From M0108 sp963841065 (lineage in GTDB: Bacteria; Pseudomonadota; Gammaproteobacteria; Chromatiales; Chromatiaceae), in NCBI GenBank assembly GCA_963841065.1, contig CAWJBI010000020.1, positions 1 through 64,000 on the forward strand: DNA of 64,000 nucleotides. The letters run 5' to 3'. The stretch's first letter is position 1. The number at the start of each line of letters is the position of its first letter. The notes beneath the pieces are model-generated. The model made no database searches and was not told the DNA's origin. It saw nothing but the letters and a program-made list of their open reading frames with translations. A program made the translations under genes and the position numbers. Shown here one piece after another: positions 47,953 to 56,858 of this stretch.

Positions 47953-48230
47953 GTCCCCTCCGGCACGATTTGGTGGCAATCCAGCAGCGCTGGTCTTCCT
48001 TACGGCGTACACCGCCGCGATTCATTTTCGCCTCCTTTTTACCGTTGACCGCAGCTAAAGCCAAGCGCAGCGATAGGGGACAGACCACGGTTTCCAGTGT
48101 CTTGATTCAGCCGGAATCCCCGTCCGATCAATGGAACGAGGATCTCAATGGTTCGTTCGATCATGGCCCCCACCTTTAGCTGCTCGCTCCGCGTCGCTTA
48201 GGCCGGCAAGGCCGAAGTCCGCATCATCTC

Positions 48231-48420
48231 CTGGGCGCGCTCGGCTGCTTCTTTTCGTATCTGACGCCTTCCTGGCGCTGCGACTCTCCAATGCCGTCGC
48301 CGTGGTGCCGCTCTTCGTGGCAGGCTACAAGCTCGGGGGCTCCCGTGGGCGTACGCCTTGGGGGAAGGGGCTTACCCTGGTCGTTATCGGCGCCCTGATG
48401 GTCAAGCCTCTGCATAGCGC
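48231..48420 (+). pseudogene. C-terminal remnant of a VIT1/CCC1-type membrane transporter
   Basis: The frame reads LFVSDAFLALRLSNAVAVV, then PLFVAGYKLGGSRGRTPWGK and GLTLVVIGALMV. In VIT/CCC1 iron-manganese transporters the last two membrane helices read ALRLSNAVALxxLFLxGYxLG and PWRxGLxMVxxG. No upstream part is present, and the frame runs on into unrelated sequence. The intact ZIP metal transporter gene follows directly. Confidence 0.5.
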
Positions 48421-48497
48421 TGGGAGGATGAGGCCACAGAAGATCCAAAGTACAATGAGTTAATAACATTCAGCAATCGGTCACGGGAGGATTCTTG

Positions 48498-49253
48498 ATG
48501 CCAGTCTGGTTGCAGGCAGGGCTTTGGGGTTTGTTCTCTGGCGGGGCGCTCTTGATCGGGGCCGCGATCGGCTATCGGGTCGAGCTGTCGGCTCGCCGGA
48601 TCGCGGGCATCATGGCATTCGGCGCCGGCGTCCTGATCTCCGCCCTGTGCTTTGAACTCATGGAGGAGGCCTTCAAGGAGGGCGGTCTCCACGCGACCAT
48701 CATCGGGTTTGCCGCCGGCGCCTTGGTTTACAGCGCCGCTAATTGGGGGCTGAGTTTCTATGGCGCGAAGCATCGGAAACGCTCAAAAGTCCAGCATGCC
48801 TCCAAAGAAGAAGCCGAAGGCAGCGGCGGCGCCATTGCCGTGGGTGCCCTGCTCGATGGCATTCCGGAATCCATTGCGATCGGCCTGAGCATGTTGGCCG
48901 GCACCGGCGTCAGCCTGGTGACGGTCGCGGCCATCTTCATCTCCAACATCCCGGAAGGCCTCTCCAGCTCGGCGGGAATGAAGCACAGCGGACGATCCGC
49001 CGCATTCATCTTCGGCATCTGGGGGGGGATCGCGCTCATCTCGGGGCTGGCGGCCCTGGCCGGCTACAGCGTCTTCGACAGCTTCTCCCACGAAATGCGG
49101 GCGGCCACCACCGCTCTGGCGGCGGGGGCCATCCTCGCGATGATCGCGGACACCATGCTCCCCGAAGCCTTCGAAGGGGCGCACAATTTTTCTGGACTCA
49201 TCACCGCGGCCGGATTTCTCTGCGCCTTCGCCCTCTCCATGATGGGGTCCTAA
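48498..49253 (+). CDS. ZIP family metal transporter
   Basis: Inner-membrane protein of 251 residues with about eight helices. Helix 4-5 metal-site segments are LLDGIPESIAIGLSML and FISNIPEGLSSSAGM. The usual His of HxxPE is Asp and Ser here, so metal preference may differ from zinc. A charged loop (KHRKRSKVQHASKEEAEG) lies between helices 3 and 4. GGAGGATTCTTG precedes the ATG. A HlyD stump follows 37 bases downstream. Confidence 0.9.
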   Translation: MPVWLQAGLWGLFSGGALLIGAAIGYRVELSARRIAGIMAFGAGVLISALCFELMEEAFKEGGLHATIIGFAAGALVYSAANWGLSFYGAKHRKRSKVQHASKEEAEGSGGAIAVGALLDGIPESIAIGLSMLAGTGVSLVTVAAIFISNIPEGLSSSAGMKHSGRSAAFIFGIWGGIALISGLAALAGYSVFDSFSHEMRAATTALAAGAILAMIADTMLPEAFEGAHNFSGLITAAGFLCAFALSMMGS

Positions 49254-49290
49254 AGGCAGTGGCCCACCCAATCACCGAAACAAAACAACC

Positions 49291-49743
49291 ATGAAAACCA
49301 CCACGAGACTTGTCGCATTCCTGACGCTGCTGCTCTTCGTCTGGTACCTGTTCGCCGACCGGATGACGCCTTACACCTCAAACGCGCGGCTCAAGGCGAT
49401 CGTCATCGAGGTGGTGCCGCAGGTCTCGGGCTACGTCGCCGCGCTCGCGGTGACCAAGGCGCAGTTGGTCGAGGCGGGCGACCTGCTCGCCCGGATCGAT
49501 CAGCGACCTTTCGTGCTGGAGGTGGAGAAGGCGCGATCCGCCCTACAGTCGGCGACCCAGGCGGTGGGGGCCAGCTCGTCCCTGGTGGAGATCGCCCAAG
49601 CCAATCTCACCAGACCGAGATCGGTCTCAAGAACACCGAGATCCAGAGCAAGCGTACCTTCGACTCACCCTGAGACGCCCCACTTCCCGTTCGTGGCAGC
49701 GCTGGTGGCCCTGGAAAATGCTGATCAAATCCTTCTTTCATGA
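49291..49743 (+). pseudogene. Truncated HlyD-family membrane fusion protein
   Basis: The first 110 codons are a good HlyD/EmrA-type start: an N-terminal anchor (LVAFLTLLLFVWYLFADRM), the first barrel strand (VVPQVSGYVAALAVTKAQLV) and the first hairpin helix (LARIDQRPFVLEVEKARSAL). Near 49612 the frame changes; the next frame gives QTEIGLKNTEIQSKRTFDSP and stop. The second helix, barrel and any pump gene are missing, so a deletion has removed most of an efflux locus. The residual open frame to 49743 is not protein-like. Confidence 0.75.
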
Positions 49744-49765
49744 CCGTTAGTCCGGAGCACTTGAA

Positions 49766-50359
49766 ATGCCAGACGCCATGTCATCCGGTTCCGTGACCGA
49801 GGCGGTCACCCAGGCCCTGGCCCCGGCCGTGTCGCCCCAACTCGTCGCCAACCTCGATACGGTGGCGGCGAGCTATAACCTCCCGGACTTTATCTTCGGC
49901 GGCGGGGGCCTCATGGCCATCCTCTTTTTCCATGGCCTCTGCATTGCCTTGATCTACCCCTGGTACACGCGACGCAGCGACGATTTGCTGCATCGACGGG
50001 CCTACTGGCGGGTCGAGATGCTGTTCCTCTTCAGTATGTTTTTACTCATGATGACCCATCTGGGTGAAATCGCCCTCTGGGCCTTCATCGTCCATCAACT
50101 GGGCCTGGTCGACACCCTCCGCCAGGCCCTCACCTTCTGCGGCAGCACCTATACCACTGTCGGCTACAACGGCGACCTCATGCCGGACGGCTGGGAAGTG
50201 ATGACCATGATCATCGCCTTGTCCGGCATGTTCTCCTTTGCCTGGACCACGGGCATCATGATGTTGATGCTCAAGCCCTTCCACGCCGCCCAATACGCCC
50301 GGAAATCCGGCAAGGATCCCGGCAATGCCCCCTTCTCGGCGAACCAAGCCAAGGACTAG
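49766..50359 (+). CDS. Potassium-channel-like membrane protein
   Basis: Protein of 197 residues with about four membrane helices. STYTTVGYNGDLMPDGWE near 135-152 is a K+-channel selectivity-filter-like loop (TVGYGD in true channels) between helices, followed by MIIALSGMFSFAWTTGIMML. It belongs to the ion_trans_2 type. The Asn-Gly-Asp in place of Gly-Asp may alter selectivity. Cytoplasmic ends are short, with no RCK domain. It follows the HlyD stump; similar channels sit in efflux clusters of related bacteria. Confidence 0.75.
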   Translation: MPDAMSSGSVTEAVTQALAPAVSPQLVANLDTVAASYNLPDFIFGGGGLMAILFFHGLCIALIYPWYTRRSDDLLHRRAYWRVEMLFLFSMFLLMMTHLGEIALWAFIVHQLGLVDTLRQALTFCGSTYTTVGYNGDLMPDGWEVMTMIIALSGMFSFAWTTGIMMLMLKPFHAAQYARKSGKDPGNAPFSANQAKD

Positions 50360-50493
50360 CATTCACCGGGCCGGCGGTCACACCTGGTACAGCCAGGCGG
50401 CAGGCATCCCAAGCCTGCGACGGCCGCGGTCATCAGGGTCCCGGCTGGCACCGTATCGGTGACAGAGACTTCAGCCGCCTGTCGTGGTTGACC

Positions 50494-50658
50494 TCAGGGC
50501 AATTCATCGCCGGCTAGCGGTGTAGCCTCCAGGCTGGCTGCTAGCCAGGCAGCGAAGGCGGCCAGGTCGCCACGCGCTTGCCGTTCGCGGAAATAGGCTT
50601 CGGTTTTCAGCGCCGAGACCTTTTCGGCAATCGCCGTGACGAAGAACTGTCGGTACAT
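50494..50658 (-). CDS. Small protein of unknown function, possibly a fragment
   Basis: A 54-codon frame reads MYRQFFVTAIAEKVSALKTE then AYFRERQARGDLAAFAAWLA and ends TPLAGDELP. It is mostly helical, with acidic-basic repeats and good codon usage. It resembles the C-terminal helices of some antitoxin-type proteins, but I cannot name a family. There is no clear ribosome binding site, and the frame stays open upstream (RILS), so it may be the end of a decayed gene. Confidence 0.4.
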   Translation of the reverse strand: MYRQFFVTAIAEKVSALKTEAYFRERQARGDLAAFAAWLAASLEATPLAGDELP

Positions 50659-50732
50659 TGACAGAATCCGCGGGTGCTATCAAAGCCGACACACCGACCC
50701 CGCACGGCCCGGCATAGCGCCTAACCCGACCC

Positions 50733-51632
50733 TCAGCGCGTCAGCCTGAGAATCCGCCGGGCACCGTTGAGAACCAGCAAGGCAATCAGGGTGCCGATGA
50801 TCAGATCCGGGTAGCGGGAACCCGTCCAGGCCACCAGCAGACCGGCGGCGATGACCCCCAGGTTGGCCAGTACGTCGTTGGTCGAGAAGATCCAACTGGC
50901 CTTCATGTGGACACCACCCTGGCGGTGGCGGGTCAGGAGTAAGAGGCAGGCGAGGTTGGCCAGGAGGGCCAGCAGGGCGATGCCTATCATGAGCGGTGGC
51001 TCGGGCGCGCTGCCGAACACCAGGCGGCGCAGAACCTCGGCCATAGCGCCCAGTGCCAGCAGGAGCTGTAGCCAACCGGAGAGGGTGGCCGATCGCATCT
51101 GGTGGCGGGTATCGCGGCCGACGGCGTAAAGCGCCAGGCCGTAAACCGTGGCGTCCGCGAACATGTCCAGGGAATCGGCGATCAGCCCCGTGGACTGGGC
51201 GAGCCAGCCCGTGATGATCTCCACGGCGAACATGACGGCATTGATCGCCAGCAGCCACTTGAGCACCCGCGCCTCTTGGGCGGGCGAAGGGGGAGGCGCC
51301 ACCCGACCCAGGGCCGCGACGGCTGCCTCCGGCCCGGAGGAGACCAGCCGCGCCCCCAGGCCCAGTTGCCCGAGGGGTTGGGCCACCAGATCGAGGGGGC
51401 CGGTATGCCGGACGCGCAGTTCGCGCCGCCCGAGATCGAATTCCAGCCCGGCCAGGCCCGGGGTGTCTTGCAGCGCCAGCCGGATCAGCCCTTCCTCGGC
51501 GGGACAATCCATGCCGGGAATGGCGAACAGGCTGGCCGTCAATTCACCGGTGGCGGGCACCTCGGACCTGACCGGAGACAGGTCGAGTGACACCGGGGCA
51601 GAGCAGCGGCATGAGTCTTGGCAAGGGGTCAT
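50733..51632 (-). CDS. CDF family cation transporter with N-terminal HMA domain
   Basis: Protein of 299 residues. The first 95 form a heavy-metal-associated domain (FAIPGMDCPAEEGLIRLAL), whose metal loop has one cysteine, preceded by Cys-rich MTPCQDSCRCSAP. A cation diffusion facilitator membrane part follows (WLLAINAVMFAVEIITGW, STGLIADSLDMFADATVYGL), with the DxxxD metal site in helix 2 and a second one in STNDVLANLG. It should export a divalent or soft metal ion. The C-terminal cytoplasmic domain of standard CDFs is absent. Confidence 0.9.
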   Translation of the reverse strand: MTPCQDSCRCSAPVSLDLSPVRSEVPATGELTASLFAIPGMDCPAEEGLIRLALQDTPGLAGLEFDLGRRELRVRHTGPLDLVAQPLGQLGLGARLVSSGPEAAVAALGRVAPPPSPAQEARVLKWLLAINAVMFAVEIITGWLAQSTGLIADSLDMFADATVYGLALYAVGRDTRHQMRSATLSGWLQLLLALGAMAEVLRRLVFGSAPEPPLMIGIALLALLANLACLLLLTRHRQGGVHMKASWIFSTNDVLANLGVIAAGLLVAWTGSRYPDLIIGTLIALLVLNGARRILRLTR

Positions 51633-51763
51633 GAGGGTCTCCGGCTCGGGCTACCTCAACCGGCCATTCCGGCGCTTGAGGCTTTCGGCTTGAACTTGGA
51701 GCCCGCCAGATCCTGGCTCCGGGCCGGAGGAAAACTGGCAGGGGATGGATTATCATCGATTTT

Positions 51764-53341
51764 GTGCCACCCGCATTGGAATTAATCGTTTTGCCTGCCG
51801 AATCATCAAAAATCCTAGCGCCGATTGGCTACTCATGGCTTGCCAACACCTTTAAGGTCACCCCGGTGCAGCCCTGGGCCGTGCGCAGTGAAATCGCGGG
51901 TACCCGGGCCTCCTTCCGGGATGGCGATCTACACCGCGAGGTTTATCCGGAGGCCTATCGCCCCGCGCCGACTTTCAGCGGCCATCTCACCTTTGCCTTT
52001 AAGCATGAGGGCATGCACCTGGAGTTTCTCGCCCGGCTGTTTCGGCACGAGGAAGTGCGTCTCGCCCTGAAAGACTGGATCAGGCGTGAACCCACCGGTG
52101 CCTATGCCCGCCGGGCCGGTTTTTTTTATGAGTGGCTGATGTCAGCCCCCCTGGGGTTGCCCGGCGTGACCAGGGGCAATTATGTCGATGCGCTCGATCC
52201 CAAGGAGTATCTGGTCGGGACCACGATCAACCAGCCACGCTGGCGGGTGCGGGATAACCTGCCGGGCCAGCGGGAATACTGCCCCCTGGTCCGCCGTGTC
52301 GCCGAGGTCAAGGCGGCGGAGCAATATGACTTGCCCGCCCGTCTGGCGGAGCTGGAAACAGATTTTGGCGTCGATCTGATGCGGCGCAGTGCCCTGTGGC
52401 TAACGGTCAAGGAAAGTCGCGCCAGCTTCCTCGTCGAACATGAGCAGGATCGGGAAGACCGGGTGCGCCGCTTTGCCACTATCCTGGAAACTGAGTGCGG
52501 ACGGCATGCGGACCCCCTCGCACCCGAGACGCTGACCCTTCTCCAACGGGAGATTCTCGGCGCAACGGCGCTCCGTCATGGCATACGCCGGTCCCCGGTG
52601 TATGTAGGGCATGCCATGCGCTATCAGCCGGTGGTGGACTATATCGCCCCGCATTGGGAACAGGTGGCCGGCTTGCTCGCGGGCCTGGCCGGTTTCCTGG
52701 AGCGAACAGGCGGGGGTGCCCCCATCGTCCGGGCGGCGGTCGCCTCCTTCGGCTTCGTTTACATTCACCCACTGGTCGATGGCAACGGCCGCATCTCCCG
52801 CTTCTTAATTAATGATGTCCTGCGCCGGGATGGTGCCACCTCGGCGCCGCTCATCCTGCCGGTCTCCGCCGCCATCACCCACAACCCCCAGGACCGGGCG
52901 GCCTATGATCAGGCGCTGGAGCGTTTCTCCCGACCCCTGATGCGCTATTACGCCGACCAATATCATTTTGGCAATACCGTCGTGGCGGCGGATGGGGTGC
53001 CTTACAACCTGTACTTCGCCGGCTACGAGGATGCCCTGCCGGTGTGGCGCTATCCGGATCTGACGGCCCAAGTGGTCTATTTGGCCAAGGTCATCGACGC
53101 CACCCTGACCGGGGAAATGCGCACCGAGGCCCGTTTCCTGCGGGCCAATGATGATGCCCGAAACGCCATCAAGGCGTTCCTGGAGGCCCCCGATCATGAA
53201 CTGGACGGGATGATTCGCAGCATCCGGGAAAACGGGAATGCGATTTCTAACCATCTGCGCAAGCGTTATCCCCGCCTGGCGGCACAACCTGAATTGGGGG
53301 AGCGCCTGGTCCAGGCGATCGCGGCGGCCTTTGGGGTCTAG
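51764..53341 (+). CDS. Fic family protein with N-terminal inhibitory motif
   Basis: Protein of 525 residues. The catalytic Fic motif HPLVDGNGRISR is at 335-346; Fic enzymes transfer AMP or related groups to Ser, Thr or Tyr hydroxyls. An N-terminal autoinhibitory helix (class II) is seen as KESRASFLVEHEQDR, with Ser221 and Glu225 of the S/T-x-x-x-E-G/N motif; His226 replaces Gly/Asn. The N-terminal domain (1-190) and C-terminal winged-helix-like part (SIRENGNAISNHLRKRYPRL) are typical of the long Fic/DUF4172-like group. It starts with GTG and has no antitoxin gene beside it. Targets are unknown. Confidence 0.9.
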   Translation: MPPALELIVLPAESSKILAPIGYSWLANTFKVTPVQPWAVRSEIAGTRASFRDGDLHREVYPEAYRPAPTFSGHLTFAFKHEGMHLEFLARLFRHEEVRLALKDWIRREPTGAYARRAGFFYEWLMSAPLGLPGVTRGNYVDALDPKEYLVGTTINQPRWRVRDNLPGQREYCPLVRRVAEVKAAEQYDLPARLAELETDFGVDLMRRSALWLTVKESRASFLVEHEQDREDRVRRFATILETECGRHADPLAPETLTLLQREILGATALRHGIRRSPVYVGHAMRYQPVVDYIAPHWEQVAGLLAGLAGFLERTGGGAPIVRAAVASFGFVYIHPLVDGNGRISRFLINDVLRRDGATSAPLILPVSAAITHNPQDRAAYDQALERFSRPLMRYYADQYHFGNTVVAADGVPYNLYFAGYEDALPVWRYPDLTAQVVYLAKVIDATLTGEMRTEARFLRANDDARNAIKAFLEAPDHELDGMIRSIRENGNAISNHLRKRYPRLAAQPELGERLVQAIAAAFGV

Positions 53342-53407
53342 CGACTGGCCATGTCAATCCAGTAACCGCCCGCGGCCAGGCGCCAACGGCATGGGGCCAA
53401 CCTTGAC

Positions 53408-53989
53408 TCAGACGGCGGAGAACCCCGCTGACTTGGGGTCTCGCGGTGGCAGGAATCGCTCCAGGCGCTCCCTGAAGGCATCCCAATCGACGGCATCCAG
53501 GGTGTTTTTGACCAGGAGACCCAGGTCGGTTTCGCCTTCCATGCGCAGGCGGCGGCTGAAGAAGAGGGTGTCGGCGTCCTCCTCGCGCAGGGCCAGGGCC
53601 AGATAGTCGCGGGTGCGGGCGGAGAGGGTCAGATCCGGCTTGCCGCCGATGCCGTGCCCCGGGGGCCGGCCGGGCCGAAAGCCCTTATCGCCCAGATGGA
53701 AGTCGAGGGTCAGTCCGGCATCGGTGACGATCATGCGCAGCCAGCGCCCGGTCAGGGGTTCGAGGGTGTCGCGGGGCAGGATGCGGTCGAGCGCCAGGTT
53801 GAGGGCCAGGGTCAGCGCCAGGGCGGGCGGTTGCGCGGGCAGCAGGGCCAGGAACCTGGCCAGGGCCGGAGGCAGGTTGAAGTCCGGGATGCGGGGGTTT
53901 TCCAGCCGGTCCTCGATGCGCTGGCGAAGCCGGTCGAGCCGGGCGGCGATGAGGCGGGGCGGACGGGGTAAACGGGGCGGGAAGCTCAT
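53408..53989 (-). CDS. ubiT: SCP2-domain lipid-binding protein of O2-independent ubiquinone synthesis
   Basis: Protein of 193 residues with one SCP2 sterol-carrier-like domain (about 55-155: RWLRMIVTDAGLTLDFHLGD, PDLTLSARTRDYLALALREE and DTLFFSRRLRMEGETDLGLL). This is the UbiT/YhbT pattern. UbiT works with UbiU and UbiV in the anaerobic hydroxylation steps of ubiquinone synthesis, and those genes lie immediately upstream. The start at MSFPPRLPRP (53989) is preferred to 54061. The Pro-rich N terminus is usual. Confidence 0.92.
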   Translation of the reverse strand: MSFPPRLPRPPRLIAARLDRLRQRIEDRLENPRIPDFNLPPALARFLALLPAQPPALALTLALNLALDRILPRDTLEPLTGRWLRMIVTDAGLTLDFHLGDKGFRPGRPPGHGIGGKPDLTLSARTRDYLALALREEDADTLFFSRRLRMEGETDLGLLVKNTLDAVDWDAFRERLERFLPPRDPKSAGFSAV

Positions 53990-54023
53990 GGTGGGTGGGG
54001 GCTCCAGGACGGAAAAGGGGTTC

Positions 54024-54921
54024 CTAAGCGGCAACGTATTGCTCGACCCCGGGGCGGCCATGCCAGAAGCCGTTGCAGGGCGCCTCGGGCATATAGTCGC
54101 GGCTGGCGTCGAGGGCGGCGGCCGGGGTCAGTCGCCCCTCCAAGGCGGAGCGAAAGAGCCTGACGATTTCCAGGGTATGGGCGCCCTGAGGGCTGATGCG
54201 CAGCAACTCGGCACGGCCAGCCAGCCCCGGCAGGTCGGCCAGCAGGTTGTGGACCCGCGCCGACTGGGTCTGGACGCCATTGAGGGTGAGGAAGGGCTCG
54301 CCCTCGCGCGTGTGCAGCGGCAGGCCGTCCATGATGGAGAGGCAGCGGAATTCGCAGGCGTCCTTTTGCAGGTTGAAATGACGGGCGGTGAAGCAGCGCG
54401 CGGAAAAGGCCAGCGGCAGGCGGCCGTAGGCGTAAACCTCGGTCTCGATGGATTGGACCAGGCCGGCGCGGATCGCGGCCAGTTCGGCCCCGGGGATCTC
54501 GGGGGCGACCACCCAGCGGCGAGCGCCGCTCGCCATCAGCAGTTCCAGTGTCCGGGGGTTGAAGATATTGAGGGTCGGCCCGGCGACCCAGTTGGTCACC
54601 CCAGCCTCCGCCAGCAGGCGCACGGCGCCCATGTCGTTGGCCTCGACTCGAAATTCATCCTGGCCGGCGATCTGGCGCAGGGTCTTGAGGTCGGACTCGG
54701 ACTCGATCAGGCTCTGGGAGGCCAGAATCACCTCCTTGCCCGCCGCCGCGAGTTGGCGGCCAAGCTCCAGCCAGTCATCCAGGCGCAGTTCATGGCGGCG
54801 CGAGCAGACCGTCTCGCCCAGATAGACCGCGTCCACCGGAGCTGGCGGCGATCCCGGCGTAGAAATCCAGGACCTCCTGGCGGGGCCAGTAGTAAAGCAA
54901 CGGACCGAGGGCAAGTTTCAT
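54024..54921 (-). CDS. ubiV: Iron-sulfur protein of O2-independent ubiquinone hydroxylation (one frameshift)
   Basis: About 298 residues after correction. The start MKLALGPLLYYWPRQEVLDF (54921) continues to GIAAS; near 54840 one extra T (AGCTCCGGTGGAC) breaks the frame, and beyond it PVDAVYLGETVCSRRHELRL resumes the family sequence. UbiV and UbiU are U32-like barrels that form a heterodimer with two [4Fe-4S] clusters. Cluster cysteines are seen in ETVCSRR, SARCFTARH and KDACEFRC. It is located between ubiU and ubiT. Confidence 0.9.
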
Positions 54922-54947
54922 CGGGCGAGGCTCCGGGGGAGGCAGGG

Positions 54948-55961
54948 TCATTTCCACGGCCTGTGGTAGGCACCGAGGGTGTGGCTCTGGCCCTCGGAGA
55001 CCTTGTTCAGCTCGGCCATCCAGGCCGGGGCCACCTGGAAGCGCTCCGGGGCGGCCATGACGGCGTCGATGGCCGCTCGCCACACCCGGGTGACCTGGGC
55101 GACATAGGCCGGGCTGCGCTGGCGACCCTCGATCTTGATGGCGCGAATCCCCACGCGCGCCAGTTCGGGCAGGAGTTCCAGGGTGTTGAGGCTGGCGGGC
55201 TCCTCGATGGCGTAATAGGTCTCGCCCTCCACCTCGAAGCGGCCCTTGCAGAGGGTCGGGTAGCCGGTGCGCTCCCCCTCGGCGAAGCGGTCGATGAGGA
55301 TGCCGTTGAGGCGGGTCTCCATACCTTGGGGCGTCTCCTCCCAGCGCACCCAGCGGCCCGGGGAGCAGGCACCCTGGCAGTTGGGCGATTCGCCGGTGGC
55401 GTAGGCGGAGAGGGCGCAGCGCCCCTCCACCATGACGCAGAGGCCGCCGAAGCCGAAGACCTCGATCTCTACCGGGGTGCGTGCGATGACGCTCTCTACC
55501 TGCGCCAGCGACAGGACGCGCGGCAGGACGGCGCGCTGAATGCCGAAGCGCTCCTGATAATAGTTGATCGCCTCGTAGCTGGTGGCCGAGCCCTGGACCG
55601 AGAGGTGCAACCGCAACCCCGGATGCCGTTTGGCCGCGTAGTCCATGAGGCCAGGATCGGCGAGGATGACGGCATCGACCCCAAACTCGGCGGCACGGTC
55701 CACCGCCGCCGTCCAACTCGGCCAGTTGCCCGCCTGGGGATAGGTGTTGAGCGCCAGCAGCACCTTGCGCCCGCGGGCATGGGCGTAGGCGATGCCTTCC
55801 CGCAGGCGCGGCGGGTCAAAATTCAGGCCGGTGAAGTTGCGGGCGTTGGTGGCGTCCTTAAAACCGAGGTAAACGGTATCGGCGCCATTGTCGATGGCGG
55901 TTTTCAGCGCCGGCAGGCTACCGGCGGGACAGACGAGTTCGATCGGAGGGGATGCAGCCAT
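54948..55961 (-). CDS. ubiU: Iron-sulfur U32-family protein of O2-independent ubiquinone hydroxylation
   Basis: Protein of 337 residues, partner of UbiV. ELVCPAGSLPALKTAIDNGA and DTVYLGFKDATNARNFTGLN at the start, VFGFGGLCVMVEGRCALSAY and GESPNCQGACSPGRWVRW in the middle match YhbU/UbiU, including four cluster cysteines. The ATG at 55961 gives the family N terminus; upstream in-frame codons to 56198 are noise. The order ubiU-ubiV-ubiT in one direction indicates an operon. It is divergent from an L,D-transpeptidase gene. Confidence 0.95.
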   Translation of the reverse strand: MAASPPIELVCPAGSLPALKTAIDNGADTVYLGFKDATNARNFTGLNFDPPRLREGIAYAHARGRKVLLALNTYPQAGNWPSWTAAVDRAAEFGVDAVILADPGLMDYAAKRHPGLRLHLSVQGSATSYEAINYYQERFGIQRAVLPRVLSLAQVESVIARTPVEIEVFGFGGLCVMVEGRCALSAYATGESPNCQGACSPGRWVRWEETPQGMETRLNGILIDRFAEGERTGYPTLCKGRFEVEGETYYAIEEPASLNTLELLPELARVGIRAIKIEGRQRSPAYVAQVTRVWRAAIDAVMAAPERFQVAPAWMAELNKVSEGQSHTLGAYHRPWK

Positions 55962-56191
55962 GGGTAGTGGGCCCGAGGGAAGAAATTTTGAGGAATTATA
56001 ATCTTTCCCGGCGCCCCCCGGGTCATGATAGGCATCAAGAGCGGGTAAGGGGCCCGGGCCCTCCGGCGCAACCGCCGGCCCCGGGTCCCTGGCGGGTTCG
56101 CGCGCCGCAGAGCGAGGCGCCAGCCGGCCCGGCCTGGTTGCGTCACGCATCATCCTGGGCCAGGCTTGGGACCCAGATCGGGAGCCGCCAC

Positions 56192-56767
56192 ATGTCAAAC
56201 AGCCACCTCTTCATCGCCAGCCTCCTGGCCAGTTCCCTGGCCGGGGCGGGCTGTGCCCATCAAGAGGAGTTCCCGGAAGCCAGGGTGCCCGAGGGGGTTG
56301 CCGAGGCGGGCCGCACCCGTCCCCCGGCAGATCCGCGATACGCCGTCCCGCCGGCTCGCTCCCGCGCCCTGACCATCTATCTTGATTCCCAGACCTTCGA
56401 GTACCGGGAAGATGGCCGGGTCTTCGCCAGCGGCCGCATCTCCTCCGGTTCACTCGAACACCCGACCCCCGTGGGGAACTTTCGCATCCTGTCCAAGGAC
56501 GAGGACAATCGCTCCGGTAAATACACCAATTACTTCGATGAGAACACGCCCATGCCCTACTCCTTGCAATTTTATGGGCCCTACTTCATCCACGAGGGCT
56601 GGCTGCCGGGCCATGCCGACTCCCATGGCTGCGTGCGGTTGAAATACGAGGACGCCAAACTCCTCTTCAGCCGGACCAAAATCGGCGATCCGGTCCTCAT
56701 CAAGCGCGCGGGGCGGGCGCGGCCCGCGAACCCCTTTGGCGATGGCTTTCCCTTCCCGCTGTTTTGA
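56192..56767 (+). CDS. L,D-transpeptidase lipoprotein (YkuD domain)
   Basis: Protein of 191 residues. The lipobox LAGAGC sets the lipidated cysteine at 21. The YkuD domain includes ALTIYLDSQTFEYREDG, the substrate segment TPVGNFRILSKDEDN and the catalytic His/Cys motif HEGWLPGHADSHGCVRLKYE. The N-terminal 80 codons of the longer open frame are ignored because the signal peptide begins at 56192. A role in 3-3 cross-linking or protein attachment to peptidoglycan is expected. It is convergent with ruvB. Confidence 0.93.
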   Translation: MSNSHLFIASLLASSLAGAGCAHQEEFPEARVPEGVAEAGRTRPPADPRYAVPPARSRALTIYLDSQTFEYREDGRVFASGRISSGSLEHPTPVGNFRILSKDEDNRSGKYTNYFDENTPMPYSLQFYGPYFIHEGWLPGHADSHGCVRLKYEDAKLLFSRTKIGDPVLIKRAGRARPANPFGDGFPFPLF

Positions 56768-56858
56768 AGGCCCAGGTATATTCTGATTTCCGGACGGAAA
56801 AAAAGGGGCGACCAGAGCGAAATAAGGGATCCCAGCCGCAGGCGAAATCAGGGTTAAA

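Noticed and set aside
48085..48105. GGGGACAGACCACGGTTTCC looks like a motif seen near REP-associated transposases.
   Set aside because: There is one copy with no hairpin partner and no transposase, so nothing supports a mobile element.
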